Both the position numbers and the translations under genes were made by a program. A stretch of DNA of 64,000 nt from an uncultured Draconibacterium sp. (lineage in GTDB: Bacteria; Bacteroidota; Bacteroidia; Bacteroidales; Prolixibacteraceae). The stretch lies in NCBI RefSeq assembly GCF_913060805.1, contig NZ_CAJXTC010000012.1, forward strand, positions 1 to 64,000. The letters are read 5' to 3'. Positions 16,545 to 24,890 of this stretch are shown one piece after another. Position 1 is the first letter of the stretch; each line of letters opens with the position of its first letter. The notes under the pieces are model-generated. The model did no database searches. It was not told where the DNA came from and worked only from the letters and a program-made list of their open reading frames with translations.

Positions 16545-17542
16545 TGGATTTTGATAACCTACATCAGATCTTACGCAGCCTCTACCTAGAGATGACACCC
16601 TTGTGCAGCACCATGGCAGGTGTGGCAAAAGGTATTGCCGGATTGGGGGCATTGTTCTACGTGGCTTCGCGTGTGTGGCAGTCGCTGTCGCGCACCGAGC
16701 CCATTGATGTTTACCCGCTCTTGCGTCCCTTTGCCATTGGTCTCTGTATCATGTTTTTCCCCGGTTTTGTGTTGGGGACGATCAACGTGGTGCTTAGCCC
16801 CATTGTTGTCGGCACCAACCAGATGCTGGAAGCACAGACCTTTGATATGGAAAAGTACCGCGATTTAAAAGAGGAACTGGAGGTAGAAGCCATGAAACGA
16901 AATCCGGAAACCGCTTACCTGGTCAGTAATGAGGAATTTGACAAGCAACTGGAAGAACTGGGCTGGAGTCCGTCGGATCTGGCAACTATGTCCGGAATGT
17001 ACATCGAGCGTAGCTTGTACAACATGAAAAAGAATATCCGCGATTTCTTTCGGGAAATTCTGGAATTGTTGTTTCAGGCAGCGGCATTGGTTATTGATAC
17101 CATCCGCACCTTTTTTCTGATTGTACTCTCGATACTTGGTCCGATTGCCTTTGCTATCAGTATTTATGATGGCTTTCAGTCCACCATGACGCAATGGTTC
17201 TCTCGGTATATTTCGGTGTACCTCTGGTTACCGGTTTCCGATTTGTTTAGCTCCATCCTTGCCCGTATCCAGGTGCTGATGTTACAAGCCGATATTGATA
17301 AACTACAGGCCGATGCTACGTATTCGGTCGAAGCTTCAAACGGCGTTTACATTGTATTTATGATTATTGGCATCATCGGGTATTTTACTATTCCAACTGT
17401 TGCCGGATGGATCATTATGGCTGGTGGTATGGGAAATTACGGTAAGAATGTAACATCGTCGGCAGGAAAAACTGCGTCAATGGCTGCAGGCGTTGCCGGT
17501 GCATCAGCCGGAAATATGACAGGAAAACTAATGAAAAATTAA
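16544..17542 (+). CDS. traJ: Conjugal membrane protein TraJ (VirB6-like)
   Basis: 332 residues with several hydrophobic segments (GIAGLGALFYVASRVW; PFAIGLCIMFFPGFVLGTI; AALVIDTIRTFFLIVLSIL; VYIVFMIIGIIGYFTIP). A Gly/Ala-rich tail follows (AAGVAGASAGNMTGK). This is the polytopic inner-membrane TraJ of Bacteroides transfer operons. Start chosen at the TAATG junction with traI. Confidence 0.88.
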   Translation: MDFDNLHQILRSLYLEMTPLCSTMAGVAKGIAGLGALFYVASRVWQSLSRTEPIDVYPLLRPFAIGLCIMFFPGFVLGTINVVLSPIVVGTNQMLEAQTFDMEKYRDLKEELEVEAMKRNPETAYLVSNEEFDKQLEELGWSPSDLATMSGMYIERSLYNMKKNIRDFFREILELLFQAAALVIDTIRTFFLIVLSILGPIAFAISIYDGFQSTMTQWFSRYISVYLWLPVSDLFSSILARIQVLMLQADIDKLQADATYSVEASNGVYIVFMIIGIIGYFTIPTVAGWIIMAGGMGNYGKNVTSSAGKTASMAAGVAGASAGNMTGKLMKN

Positions 17543-17555
17543 TCACAAAAGAATT

Positions 17556-18179
17556 ATGGAATTTAAATCATTAAAAAATATAGAAACAAGTTTCAGGCAG
17601 ATCCGTTTTTTCGGGATGGTGTTTATACTGCTCTGCGCTGGCATTACCGGATATTCGGTGTTTAGCGCCTACAGCTTTGCAGAACAACAACGGCAAAAGA
17701 TCTATGTTCTTGACAAGGGAAAATCCTTGATCCTTGCTTTGTCCCAGGATTTGGCACAAAATCGGCCGGTAGAGGCGCGGGAACATATACGGCGTTTTCA
17801 TGAGCTGTTTTTTACGCTTTCTCCAGATAAGAATGCCATTGAGTCAAACATCAACCGGGCCATGTTTCTGGCAGATAAAAGCGTGTATACCTATTACAAA
17901 GATCTGCTTGAAAAAGGTTATTTCAACCGGATTATTTCGGGGAATATCAATCAAACGGTACAAGTAGATAGTGTGCTTGTTGATTTTATGAACTATCCTT
18001 ATACGGCATCTACCTATGCCCGACAGGTAATTATTCGCGAAAGCAATATCACGGAACGATACCTGGTGACAAAGTGCAGTCTTATCAACTCGGTTCGCAG
18101 CGATAATAACCCACATGGTTTTACGGTGGAGAACTTCGAGGTAATACAGAACAACAATATTCAAACGATCACAAGGTAG
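17556..18179 (+). CDS. traK: Conjugal protein TraK (VirB8-like)
   Basis: 207 residues: a short cytoplasmic N-terminus, one membrane segment (FFGMVFILLCAGITGYSVFSAY, about 18-40) and a periplasmic domain with alpha/beta features (ALSQDLAQNRPVEAREHIRR; SNITERYLVTKCSLINSVR). Topology, length and order between traJ and traL match TraK. It starts 13 bp after traJ. Confidence 0.88.
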   Translation: MEFKSLKNIETSFRQIRFFGMVFILLCAGITGYSVFSAYSFAEQQRQKIYVLDKGKSLILALSQDLAQNRPVEAREHIRRFHELFFTLSPDKNAIESNINRAMFLADKSVYTYYKDLLEKGYFNRIISGNINQTVQVDSVLVDFMNYPYTASTYARQVIIRESNITERYLVTKCSLINSVRSDNNPHGFTVENFEVIQNNNIQTITR

Positions 18180-18183
18180 TTCC

Positions 18184-18450
18184 ATGCAGAACAGATTTTC
18201 GGAGTTCAAACGGCTTAGCAGTGAAAAACTAAAAGGGAGTTGTGACAGAATTCCTGAGAAAAAACGAAGAATGGTGGTTTTAGGGATGTGCGTTTTGTTT
18301 ACACTTCTGTTCGCTTTTGCTCTTTGGGATTCGTTCCGGGATCCGAAAGTAAAAGACCTGTTTCAGATTGAACCCATCACCCCACTTGACTTATCACAAG
18401 ACAGTATCATTAATCATTTAAAAGATTTAGCAGATGGACAAAAACAATAA
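18184..18450 (+). CDS. traL: TraL-like small membrane protein (DUF3989)
   Basis: 88 residues with a basic cytoplasmic start (FKRLSSEKLKGSCDRIPEKKRR), one membrane segment (VVLGMCVLFTLLFAFALWDSF) and a short periplasmic tail. DUF3989-type protein found between traK and traM. Its 3' end overlaps traM by 17 bp. Confidence 0.75.
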   Translation: MQNRFSEFKRLSSEKLKGSCDRIPEKKRRMVVLGMCVLFTLLFAFALWDSFRDPKVKDLFQIEPITPLDLSQDSIINHLKDLADGQKQ

Positions 18451-19717
18451 AACACTCCTGAAACCGGTGCAAAAGCAGATGCTTAAGAAATATGCGGTAT
18501 TTACTTTGATGTTCCTTGTTTTTGGGGCAAGTCTGTGGCTGATATTTAAGCCATCGGACAAAGAGGAAAACAAAACAGTAATTGGTTTGAATACAGAGAT
18601 CCCACTTCCGCAGGACGAAAATCTGTTGATGGATAAAATCAACGCTTTCGAGCAGGCTGCACTTTTTCAGCAAAAGCCGGTGCGCTCGCTGGATGATTTC
18701 TCGTCAATGATTCAAAAGGATGAGCCAGCCAAATTCGATTTGCTTTCCTCCGCTAAAGCTGAAACAAGCTTGTCAGAAAAATATTCGGGAAGTGAGCAAC
18801 CAAAACGGGCAATTCTGCATTCCGCTTCTGCTTACAACAATATTAACAATACTTTGGGCAGCTTTTACGAAAAACCAAAGGCGAATCCTGAAACTGAAAA
18901 ACTAAAAGCAGAGCTTGAAGCATTGAAGCAACAACTGGCAGAAAAACAGGAAGACAACAGCATAGATGAACAATTACTGTTGATGGAAAAATCATACCAG
19001 ATGGCAGCCAAATATATGCCGAACAATGCGCCAGCACAACCAGGAACAACTGTTCCTACAACTGACCAACCGGCCAACCTGCAAACAGATGAGAAGATAG
19101 TCAGGCCAGTTCAGGTCTCAACAAAAGGCACAACAACTGCATTACAACAAACGGTTTCTGATTCTGTATTTCTAAAGCAAGTCTCAAAGCCCCGAAACTA
19201 TTCTTTCATATCGGCAGGAGACAAGCAGGAAACTACAGAACGTAATACCATTAATGCCTGTGTAAACAGCACACAAAAACTGGTTAACGGACAAAATGTT
19301 CAGCTACGATTACTTGAAGCCATTGAAACCGGAGGACTCCATTTTCAAAAGAATGCCTTGATTACAGGTATTGCCCGGATACAGGGAGAGCGCTTATATA
19401 TTTTTATCAATTCGCTGGAAAAAAACGGAAATATCATTCCGGTACAACTCACCGCTTACGACACCGACGGACAGCCTGGTTTGTTTATTCCCGGTTCGGT
19501 TGAGGTTAGTGCTTTAAAGGAAATTACCGCCACCATGGGACGCGATGCCGGGACAAGCATTAGTATAAACCAGGGTACAACTGCAGGCGAACAACTGGCT
19601 GCTGATGTGGGGCGAAGTTTTATACAAGGGACATCGCAGTATGTTTCCAAAAAACTTCGAACCACAAAAGTTACCCTAAAAGCAGGGCACCGAATATTGC
19701 TGATGCCCGTCAAATAA
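18434..19717 (+). CDS. traM: Conjugal protein TraM (VirB10-like)
   Basis: 427 residues. One N-terminal membrane segment (YAVFTLMFLVFGASLWLIF, about 16-34) and a Gln/Lys-rich coiled-coil linker (LKAELEALKQQLAEKQED). The C-terminal beta-barrel-like domain (LRLLEAIETGGLHFQKNALI; ISINQGTTAGEQLAADVGRS; VTLKAGHRILLMPV) fits conjugative transposon TraM. It bridges inner and outer membranes in the transfer channel. Overlaps traL by 17 bp. Confidence 0.9.
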   Translation: MDKNNKTLLKPVQKQMLKKYAVFTLMFLVFGASLWLIFKPSDKEENKTVIGLNTEIPLPQDENLLMDKINAFEQAALFQQKPVRSLDDFSSMIQKDEPAKFDLLSSAKAETSLSEKYSGSEQPKRAILHSASAYNNINNTLGSFYEKPKANPETEKLKAELEALKQQLAEKQEDNSIDEQLLLMEKSYQMAAKYMPNNAPAQPGTTVPTTDQPANLQTDEKIVRPVQVSTKGTTTALQQTVSDSVFLKQVSKPRNYSFISAGDKQETTERNTINACVNSTQKLVNGQNVQLRLLEAIETGGLHFQKNALITGIARIQGERLYIFINSLEKNGNIIPVQLTAYDTDGQPGLFIPGSVEVSALKEITATMGRDAGTSISINQGTTAGEQLAADVGRSFIQGTSQYVSKKLRTTKVTLKAGHRILLMPVK

Positions 19718-19748
19718 ATTACAATTCATTCATTTTAAATCATTCGTC

Positions 19749-20630
19749 ATGAAACAAATACTATTCGCGATAATACTACTTAGCAATTTTTCACTTTTTG
19801 CTCAGAACCAATTTAGCAAAGTCATCTCTAAAGACAGGGTCATTTCATCCTACAACATTGAAGTAACCTACAATAAAACGGTCCATATTCTATTCCCGGC
19901 AGCCATAAGCTATATCGATCTTGGTTCATCGAGTATCATCGCGGGCAAAGCCGATGGTGCAGGAAATGTGGTCCGGGTAAAAGCTTCAGTAAAGAATTTT
20001 ACAGATGAAACCAACTTTTCGGTGATAACCGACGAGGGCAGTTTTTATTCGTTTATTGTCAACTATGCCGAAAATCCTGCGAAGTTGAACATTGAAATGA
20101 AGGACTTCCTGCATGAGTCCAAACTGGGAAACCAGCCAGACAACTCGCTGGAGATACAACTTGCTGAACTTGGAAACAATACGCCACAGAACATCCAATT
20201 GGCTATGAAGAAAATTTACGGGACCAGGAAGAAGCAAATCAAAAATATCTCTAGCAAACAATTTGGAATTGGTTTTGCATTAACCGGCCTGTACAGCCAG
20301 AACGGTTTGATCTACTTTCGTACAGAGCTTGAAAACACTTCCGATATCCCTTTTGAAATTGATTTTCTCACGTTCAAGATAATAGACAAGAAAGTGGCCA
20401 AAAGAACAGCCATTCAGGAGACGGTTATAAAACCGGTTCGTGCCTTTAATAACCTGACGACTCTTGATGGAAATTCTACTGAAGCAACTGTTTTTGTTTT
20501 CGAATCATTTACGATCCCGGACAAAAAGGAGTTGGTGGTTGAGCTGTTTGAGAAGAATGGTGGGAGGCACCAGCGTTTTATTGTAAAGAACAAGGATTTG
20601 GTAAAAGCCAGAAATGTTGGGAAAATATAA
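19749..20630 (+). CDS. traN: Conjugal protein TraN (VirB9-like, DUF4138)
   Basis: 293 residues with a signal peptide (MKQILFAIILLSNFSLFAQ) and a beta-rich body (IEVTYNKTVHILFPAAISYIDLG; LIYFRTELENTSDIPFEIDF) characteristic of DUF4138/TraN. It is the last transfer gene seen; the traO, traP and traQ genes that normally follow in Bacteroides elements are absent here. A strong terminator follows 20 bp downstream. Confidence 0.9.
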   Translation: MKQILFAIILLSNFSLFAQNQFSKVISKDRVISSYNIEVTYNKTVHILFPAAISYIDLGSSSIIAGKADGAGNVVRVKASVKNFTDETNFSVITDEGSFYSFIVNYAENPAKLNIEMKDFLHESKLGNQPDNSLEIQLAELGNNTPQNIQLAMKKIYGTRKKQIKNISSKQFGIGFALTGLYSQNGLIYFRTELENTSDIPFEIDFLTFKIIDKKVAKRTAIQETVIKPVRAFNNLTTLDGNSTEATVFVFESFTIPDKKELVVELFEKNGGRHQRFIVKNKDLVKARNVGKI

Positions 20631-20650
20631 GTCAGAAATCAGCATAAAAA

Positions 20651-20688
20651 ACAAGGGCTACCCACATCGGGTAGCCCTTGTTTTCATT
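20651..20688 (+). terminator. Terminator of the tra operon, probably bidirectional
   Basis: Perfect 13-bp stem, ACAAGGGCTACCC (20651-20663) with GGGTAGCCCTTGT (20669-20681), 5-nt loop, T-rich tail on the plus strand and A-rich sequence upstream. It separates traN from the convergent radC-like gene and can serve both. Confidence 0.9.
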
Positions 20689-20701
20689 TCATGAAATGGA
20701 T

Positions 20702-21154
20702 TTATAACAATCCATCATCCGCAAAACTCAGATAGCTTTCATCTGTAACAATCAGATGATCCAAAAGACTTAAATCAATCAACTGACATGCGTTTTTAAG
20801 TTTTTCGGTAATTTTTACATCAGCCGCACTTGCTGTAAGGTTACCACTCGGATGATTATGAGAAACAATCAATGAAGATGCATTTGCTTTTAATGCCAGC
20901 TGCAAAATTATTTTTACATCGACAACGGTCCCGGAGATTCCACCTTTTGAAATACAGGATACACCAAGAACTTTGTTGCCACGATTCAACAGCATTACAT
21001 AAAACTCTTCATGGTGCTGAATACAGTCTTTAAAAACGTGTTTGAAAATTTGAGCCGCATCTTTTGATGCGCCAATTTGAGGTCTTTCTGATGCTTTTAC
21101 TTTGTCAGTATAAGACACTTTAATCTCGGAAACTTTGAAATAATCAATTTTCAT
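20702..21154 (-). CDS. radC: RadC-family JAB-domain protein
   Basis: 150 residues from the Met at 21154 (MKIDYFKVSEIKVSY; the frame opens at 21181). The JAMM metal motif is complete: SHNHPSGNLTASAADVKIT, with an upstream VMLLNRGNKVLGVSCISKGG strand. This is the short MPN-only RadC type common on mobile elements of Bacteroidota, lacking the helix-hairpin-helix of chromosomal RadC. Biochemical function is not established. It converges on the tra terminator; a structured element lies upstream. Confidence 0.88.
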   Translation of the reverse strand: MKIDYFKVSEIKVSYTDKVKASERPQIGASKDAAQIFKHVFKDCIQHHEEFYVMLLNRGNKVLGVSCISKGGISGTVVDVKIILQLALKANASSLIVSHNHPSGNLTASAADVKITEKLKNACQLIDLSLLDHLIVTDESYLSFADDGLL

Positions 21155-21202
21155 AACAGTAAGCTTTAAATTGTTAAACAATAATTTTATTGCTTACCAT
21201 TC

Positions 21203-21337
21203 ACAGGATAGCAGGGACTTCAGGCAAGGTTTTGATTCGGAATACGCTTTTCGTTTTAGGAACTAAAAGGAAGATTCTGAATCAAATCCAGCGGATTTAA
21301 CCTTGTTGTTTGTCCATGCTACTCCTGTATTTTTGCG
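21203..21337. ncRNA. Structured intergenic element, candidate ncRNA or radC leader
   Basis: The 297-bp gap between radC and hsdS contains a long interrupted stem. Its pairs are ACAGGA/TCCTGT, AGCA/TGCT, GGAC/GTCC, CAAGGTT/AACCTTG and GATTC/GAATC. Internal hairpins are TTTTAG-GAA-CTAAAA and AAATCC-agc-GGATTT. On the plus strand the outer stem is followed by TATTTTT, which looks like a weak terminator. On the minus strand it would lie in the radC leader. I cannot tell which strand is active and recognise no family. Confidence 0.4.
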
Positions 21338-21478
21338 ATTAAAATTAAGGGATCAATCATTATCGTAAGAATTTGTTAAAGATGTTTTACAAACATTTGA
21401 AGTTGCCACCTTTGCTTTCTGCAATGTGTTGAATGTTTTGTGGTTAACTCAATGGTGTTGATGTTAAAAGTAGAACCA

Positions 21479-23317
21479 TTAAGCCACTTTCAGAATTATT
21501 CCTCCATATCCAACAGGGATAACTTTATTTTCGCACATCCAGTTATAAACGCTGTCAAACTTGTTGATGATTGATTTTTTACGTGGACTCCATTTCAGAA
21601 AATCCTGTTTTATTGCAGAATAATCAACAGCTTGATGGCTTAAAATCCGGTTGTTCCATACAGCATAAAGCGTTGAAGCTACTTCGCAATCAACCATACT
21701 CCAATTTCTAAATTTCTCCAATAATTGATTTATCCGTAATGTTTCGTCCTGAAAATTCTCGCAGAACAATTCTGAAATTGCACTGTCGGGCGAAATCGGA
21801 GTATAGTGGACTTTTCGTTTTTCTGTGTTATCCTGAGTAACACTATATAGTTTGTATTTGATAAAATATTGTTCGATGTCTTTGATTAACCCGGAATCGT
21901 ACGGCCCTGCTGCCTTTTGTACGAAATTAGAGTGAATATTAATTTGGCAATGGTATTCGGTTAAATGCAATAGTTTCATTAGGTGAACGCGCCCAATATT
22001 TTGTTTTGCATAAAAGTTAAGAATGTAGGCTGCCAATATTGCCCTTTCAGGCTTAGAGCATTCTTTTTCTTTCAGATTGGGTTTTAACGTGTATCCCATT
22101 TCAGGCTCTGCAGCCACACTTCGACTACGCTCAGCATGACTTGGCAAACTCTCATCTTTTATACTCAGCTCGCCCTTAAAAGCTTTTTGACTTAAACTTC
22201 CATACAAATTTTCCAGCTCCTGTAAGCTTTGTTGGTAGTGGGCTTTAAGCGCTTCGGTTTTTTCTACGATTTGGGCAAATTTGGTTTGGAGTTTGAGAGG
22301 AGGTACAGGAACCTCAATTTTCGCAATTTGACCGGATGAAATCCTTGCTCTTGTTTGTCCATGTATAAATGACGATGCTAAATGTAAAAAGCCTTCTTGG
22401 TTAAATAAATACGATATATAAAACTGATTTACAAATTTATGATTGGGTCTAAAAACTACACAATCAGCTTTATTCACTGATATTTTAATATGTTTTGGAA
22501 TAATACAAGCCCTAATATTCGGTGCTCCCATTGTTGCTATAACCACATCATTCGGATAACATGAATATTTAAACAATACATTTTCGTAGTGAAATTCATC
22601 GACATACTTTACATCATCTTCAATAAAGTTGTTAATCCCAATATTTTGTAAACGAATTACTTGAATTCCTTTATCCGAATAATGCTCTGTTTTAAGGTTT
22701 GATCCAAATGGACCATCAGAAAACCTCAACGAAAGTTCCTTTACTTTTCTTGTTTCCCATTTCCTATTATTAATCCCTGGGTCTCCAAACATCTCCAAAA
22801 ACACCGATTTTAAATATTCATCCAACAGGCGGATGCTTTCTTTGCGTTTGGCGATGAGGCTTTCGGCTTTGGAAAGGATATTGGCGATGTTGAGTTGGGT
22901 TTGATAATCTGGTGTTGGAATAATCAAATTTCTTAAATCTTTTTGTGTAATGGCTTTAAAAGTTGATCCCACACCAAGATTTGCAATTTTAATTTCATTA
23001 GCTTTTAAAAAGCTAAAAACATATTGCATACAAAAGTTTTCTTTCACCCTAATTGCACTTAGGCCGCGACCAATACATGCTTCTGTATTGTTTATGTTTA
23101 CAGGACCAACGGGAGCCCTCACTGAAATTAAAATATCATTTGGCAACGAAATTTTTGTTGGATTTGAGCACCAAGTTCTTACGACCGGATGAATCTTGCC
23201 ATAATCTGCTTTGCCTTGAAAAAACGGAATTCCGTTACCATCTTTATTGTATGTTGAAGAGGGTGGAGACTGACCCGCAATTACTTCAGCAATATTTCCT
23301 AATTGTTCAAACTTCAT
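21479..23317 (-). CDS. hsdS: Type I restriction-modification specificity subunit with C-terminal extension
   Basis: 612 residues, longer than usual HsdS (about 400-450). Two target-recognition domains: TRD1 from MKFEQLGNIAEVIAGQSPPSS and TRD2 from WETRKVKELSLRFSDGPFGSN. Both are followed by conserved helices (QTQLNIANILSKAESLIAKRK; LQTKFAQIVEKTEALKAHYQQS). A linker containing SHAERSRSVAAE leads to an extra domain of about 200 residues (ERAILAAYILNFYAKQNIGR; LMKLLHLTEYHCQ; KAAGPYDSGLI) with a faint Panacea/SocA-like look. It sets the DNA target of HsdM and HsdR. It abuts hsdM. Confidence 0.92.
   Translation of the reverse strand: MKFEQLGNIAEVIAGQSPPSSTYNKDGNGIPFFQGKADYGKIHPVVRTWCSNPTKISLPNDILISVRAPVGPVNINNTEACIGRGLSAIRVKENFCMQYVFSFLKANEIKIANLGVGSTFKAITQKDLRNLIIPTPDYQTQLNIANILSKAESLIAKRKESIRLLDEYLKSVFLEMFGDPGINNRKWETRKVKELSLRFSDGPFGSNLKTEHYSDKGIQVIRLQNIGINNFIEDDVKYVDEFHYENVLFKYSCYPNDVVIATMGAPNIRACIIPKHIKISVNKADCVVFRPNHKFVNQFYISYLFNQEGFLHLASSFIHGQTRARISSGQIAKIEVPVPPLKLQTKFAQIVEKTEALKAHYQQSLQELENLYGSLSQKAFKGELSIKDESLPSHAERSRSVAAEPEMGYTLKPNLKEKECSKPERAILAAYILNFYAKQNIGRVHLMKLLHLTEYHCQINIHSNFVQKAAGPYDSGLIKDIEQYFIKYKLYSVTQDNTEKRKVHYTPISPDSAISELFCENFQDETLRINQLLEKFRNWSMVDCEVASTLYAVWNNRILSHQAVDYSAIKQDFLKWSPRKKSIINKFDSVYNWMCENKVIPVGYGGIILKVA
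22115..22140. repeat. REP-like genomic repeat inside hsdS
   Basis: CACACTTCGACTACGCTCAG followed by CATGAC, the dispersed TTCGACTACGCTCAGC-type repeat seen in many Bacteroidota genomes (recollection). Here it is in frame and encodes the HsdS linker SHAERSRSVA. Confidence 0.6.
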
Positions 23318-24888
23318 TACATCAAACCTTTCAATTCCGCTAATCCTTTTCCAATCTCACTCTCTATGTTTTCGAGTTTCCCAATAATTACATCGGGTTT
23401 TTCGTAAACTACTTCTTCGTACACTTCTTCTTTGTACTTGCTAAAACTCAGGTCGTAGCCATTGTCTTCAATTTCGGCTTTGGGAACAAAAAAGTGCTTC
23501 CCTTTCCTGTCGCCTTCGACTTCGCTCAGGCTGACACGTTTTTTAAATTGGTCTACAATATCCTGCAAATCGCTGTCGGTAATTTTGTTGCGTTTGTCGT
23601 CGAGGCTGTAACCATCGTTTCCCATTCCATAAAACCATACTTTATCTGTTTCACCTCCTTTGGTAAACAACAAAATGGCAGTTGCTACTCCGGCGTAAGG
23701 TTTAAATACTCCGCTTGGCATGGCGATAACAGCTTTTAGTTCCGCTTTTTCAATTAACGATTGGCGCAAAGCTTTAAAAGCTTTTCCGCTACCAAACAAA
23801 ACGCCCTGTGGAACAATTACGGCGGCTGTTCCTCCCATTTTCAGCATGTGAAAAATACGCTCCACAAAAAGCAGCTCGGTTTTGGTGGTGGGTAGTTGCA
23901 GGCTTTCATTAATGTCGCCCTTATCGATATTACCTGTAAATGGCGGATTGGCCATGATTATGTCGTACATGCCGGTTTCGTTGTAGCTTTTGCTTAGCGT
24001 GTCTTTGTAATCAATCAAGGGTTCGTCAATGCCGTGCATCATCAGGTTCATCATTCCCAGGCGAACCATGGTGGTATCAATGTCGTAACCCGAAAAACTC
24101 TGGTCGAGAATTTCCTTCACTTCACGGGTTAAAACGGCGCTAATGGCGGCACGTTCAAAACCATCTTCGTCTGTTACCAGTTTTGATGGTTCTTTTTTAC
24201 GAACCAGGTCGCTCAATATGTACTGGTAAGCGCCTAAAAGGAAACCTCCGGTACCACATGCCGGGTCGGCAATGCGCTGCCCTAATTGTGGCGCAAGCAG
24301 TTCGGCCATTAATTTAATAATGTGCCGGGGAGTGCGAAATTGCCCGTTCTTTCCGGCAGTGGCAATTTCGTTTAAGAGCATTTCATAAACATCGCCCTGT
24401 ATATCCTGAAACGCTTGTCCGCCTTCGGTGGCATCGCGTTCAATCTCTTTGAAAATATCTTCAATAACATGAATGGCCGAAACCAACAAACTGGCTTTGG
24501 GCATAATAAAAACGGCGTTTTCCATGTGCTTTGTAAAAGCGGATGTTTCGCCGTTCAAGCCTTTCATAAAAGGAAAGACTTTGGTTTGTACATGCAACAG
24601 CATTTCATCGGCCGGTTTGTGTTTAAACACGCTCCAGCGTAATTCGTTTTTATCAATGGTTTCGGTTGTTCCGGGAATGGTAAATTCGCCTTTAAAGCGG
24701 GAGTTGTATGCTTCGCCGGTAAAATCGGCATCGCGCTCGCGTTTGGCCTCCAAATCGTCGAGGCGTTTCATAAAAAGCAAATAGGTAATCTGCTCGATTG
24801 CAGTAAGCGGATTGGCAATACCACCTTCCCAGAAGTTTTGCCAAAGACGGTCGATTAATGATTTTAATGTGCTGTTATTCTGAAGCAT
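23317..24888 (-). CDS. hsdM: Type I restriction-modification methyltransferase subunit
   Basis: 523 residues from the Met at 24888 (MLQNNSTLKSLIDRLWQNFW, the conserved HsdM N-terminus; the frame runs up to 24993). N6-adenine methylase: AdoMet motif ADPACGTGGFLLGAY and catalytic NPPF in DIIMANPPFTGN. It modifies adenine within the site chosen by HsdS. A short in-frame insert, VSLSEVEGD near the C-terminus, matches another dispersed genomic repeat. The gene lies directly between hsdS and a DUF4062 gene. Confidence 0.94.
   Translation of the reverse strand: MLQNNSTLKSLIDRLWQNFWEGGIANPLTAIEQITYLLFMKRLDDLEAKRERDADFTGEAYNSRFKGEFTIPGTTETIDKNELRWSVFKHKPADEMLLHVQTKVFPFMKGLNGETSAFTKHMENAVFIMPKASLLVSAIHVIEDIFKEIERDATEGGQAFQDIQGDVYEMLLNEIATAGKNGQFRTPRHIIKLMAELLAPQLGQRIADPACGTGGFLLGAYQYILSDLVRKKEPSKLVTDEDGFERAAISAVLTREVKEILDQSFSGYDIDTTMVRLGMMNLMMHGIDEPLIDYKDTLSKSYNETGMYDIIMANPPFTGNIDKGDINESLQLPTTKTELLFVERIFHMLKMGGTAAVIVPQGVLFGSGKAFKALRQSLIEKAELKAVIAMPSGVFKPYAGVATAILLFTKGGETDKVWFYGMGNDGYSLDDKRNKITDSDLQDIVDQFKKRVSLSEVEGDRKGKHFFVPKAEIEDNGYDLSFSKYKEEVYEEVVYEKPDVIIGKLENIESEIGKGLAELKGLM
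23512..23534. repeat. REP-like genomic repeat inside hsdM
   Basis: CTTCGACTTCGCTCAGGCTG (with one flanking base on each side) is the same class of dispersed repeat as the one at 22115-22140. It is translated in frame as SLSEVEG. It sits between two conserved HsdM segments and keeps the frame open. Confidence 0.55.
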
Positions 24889-24890
24889 GA

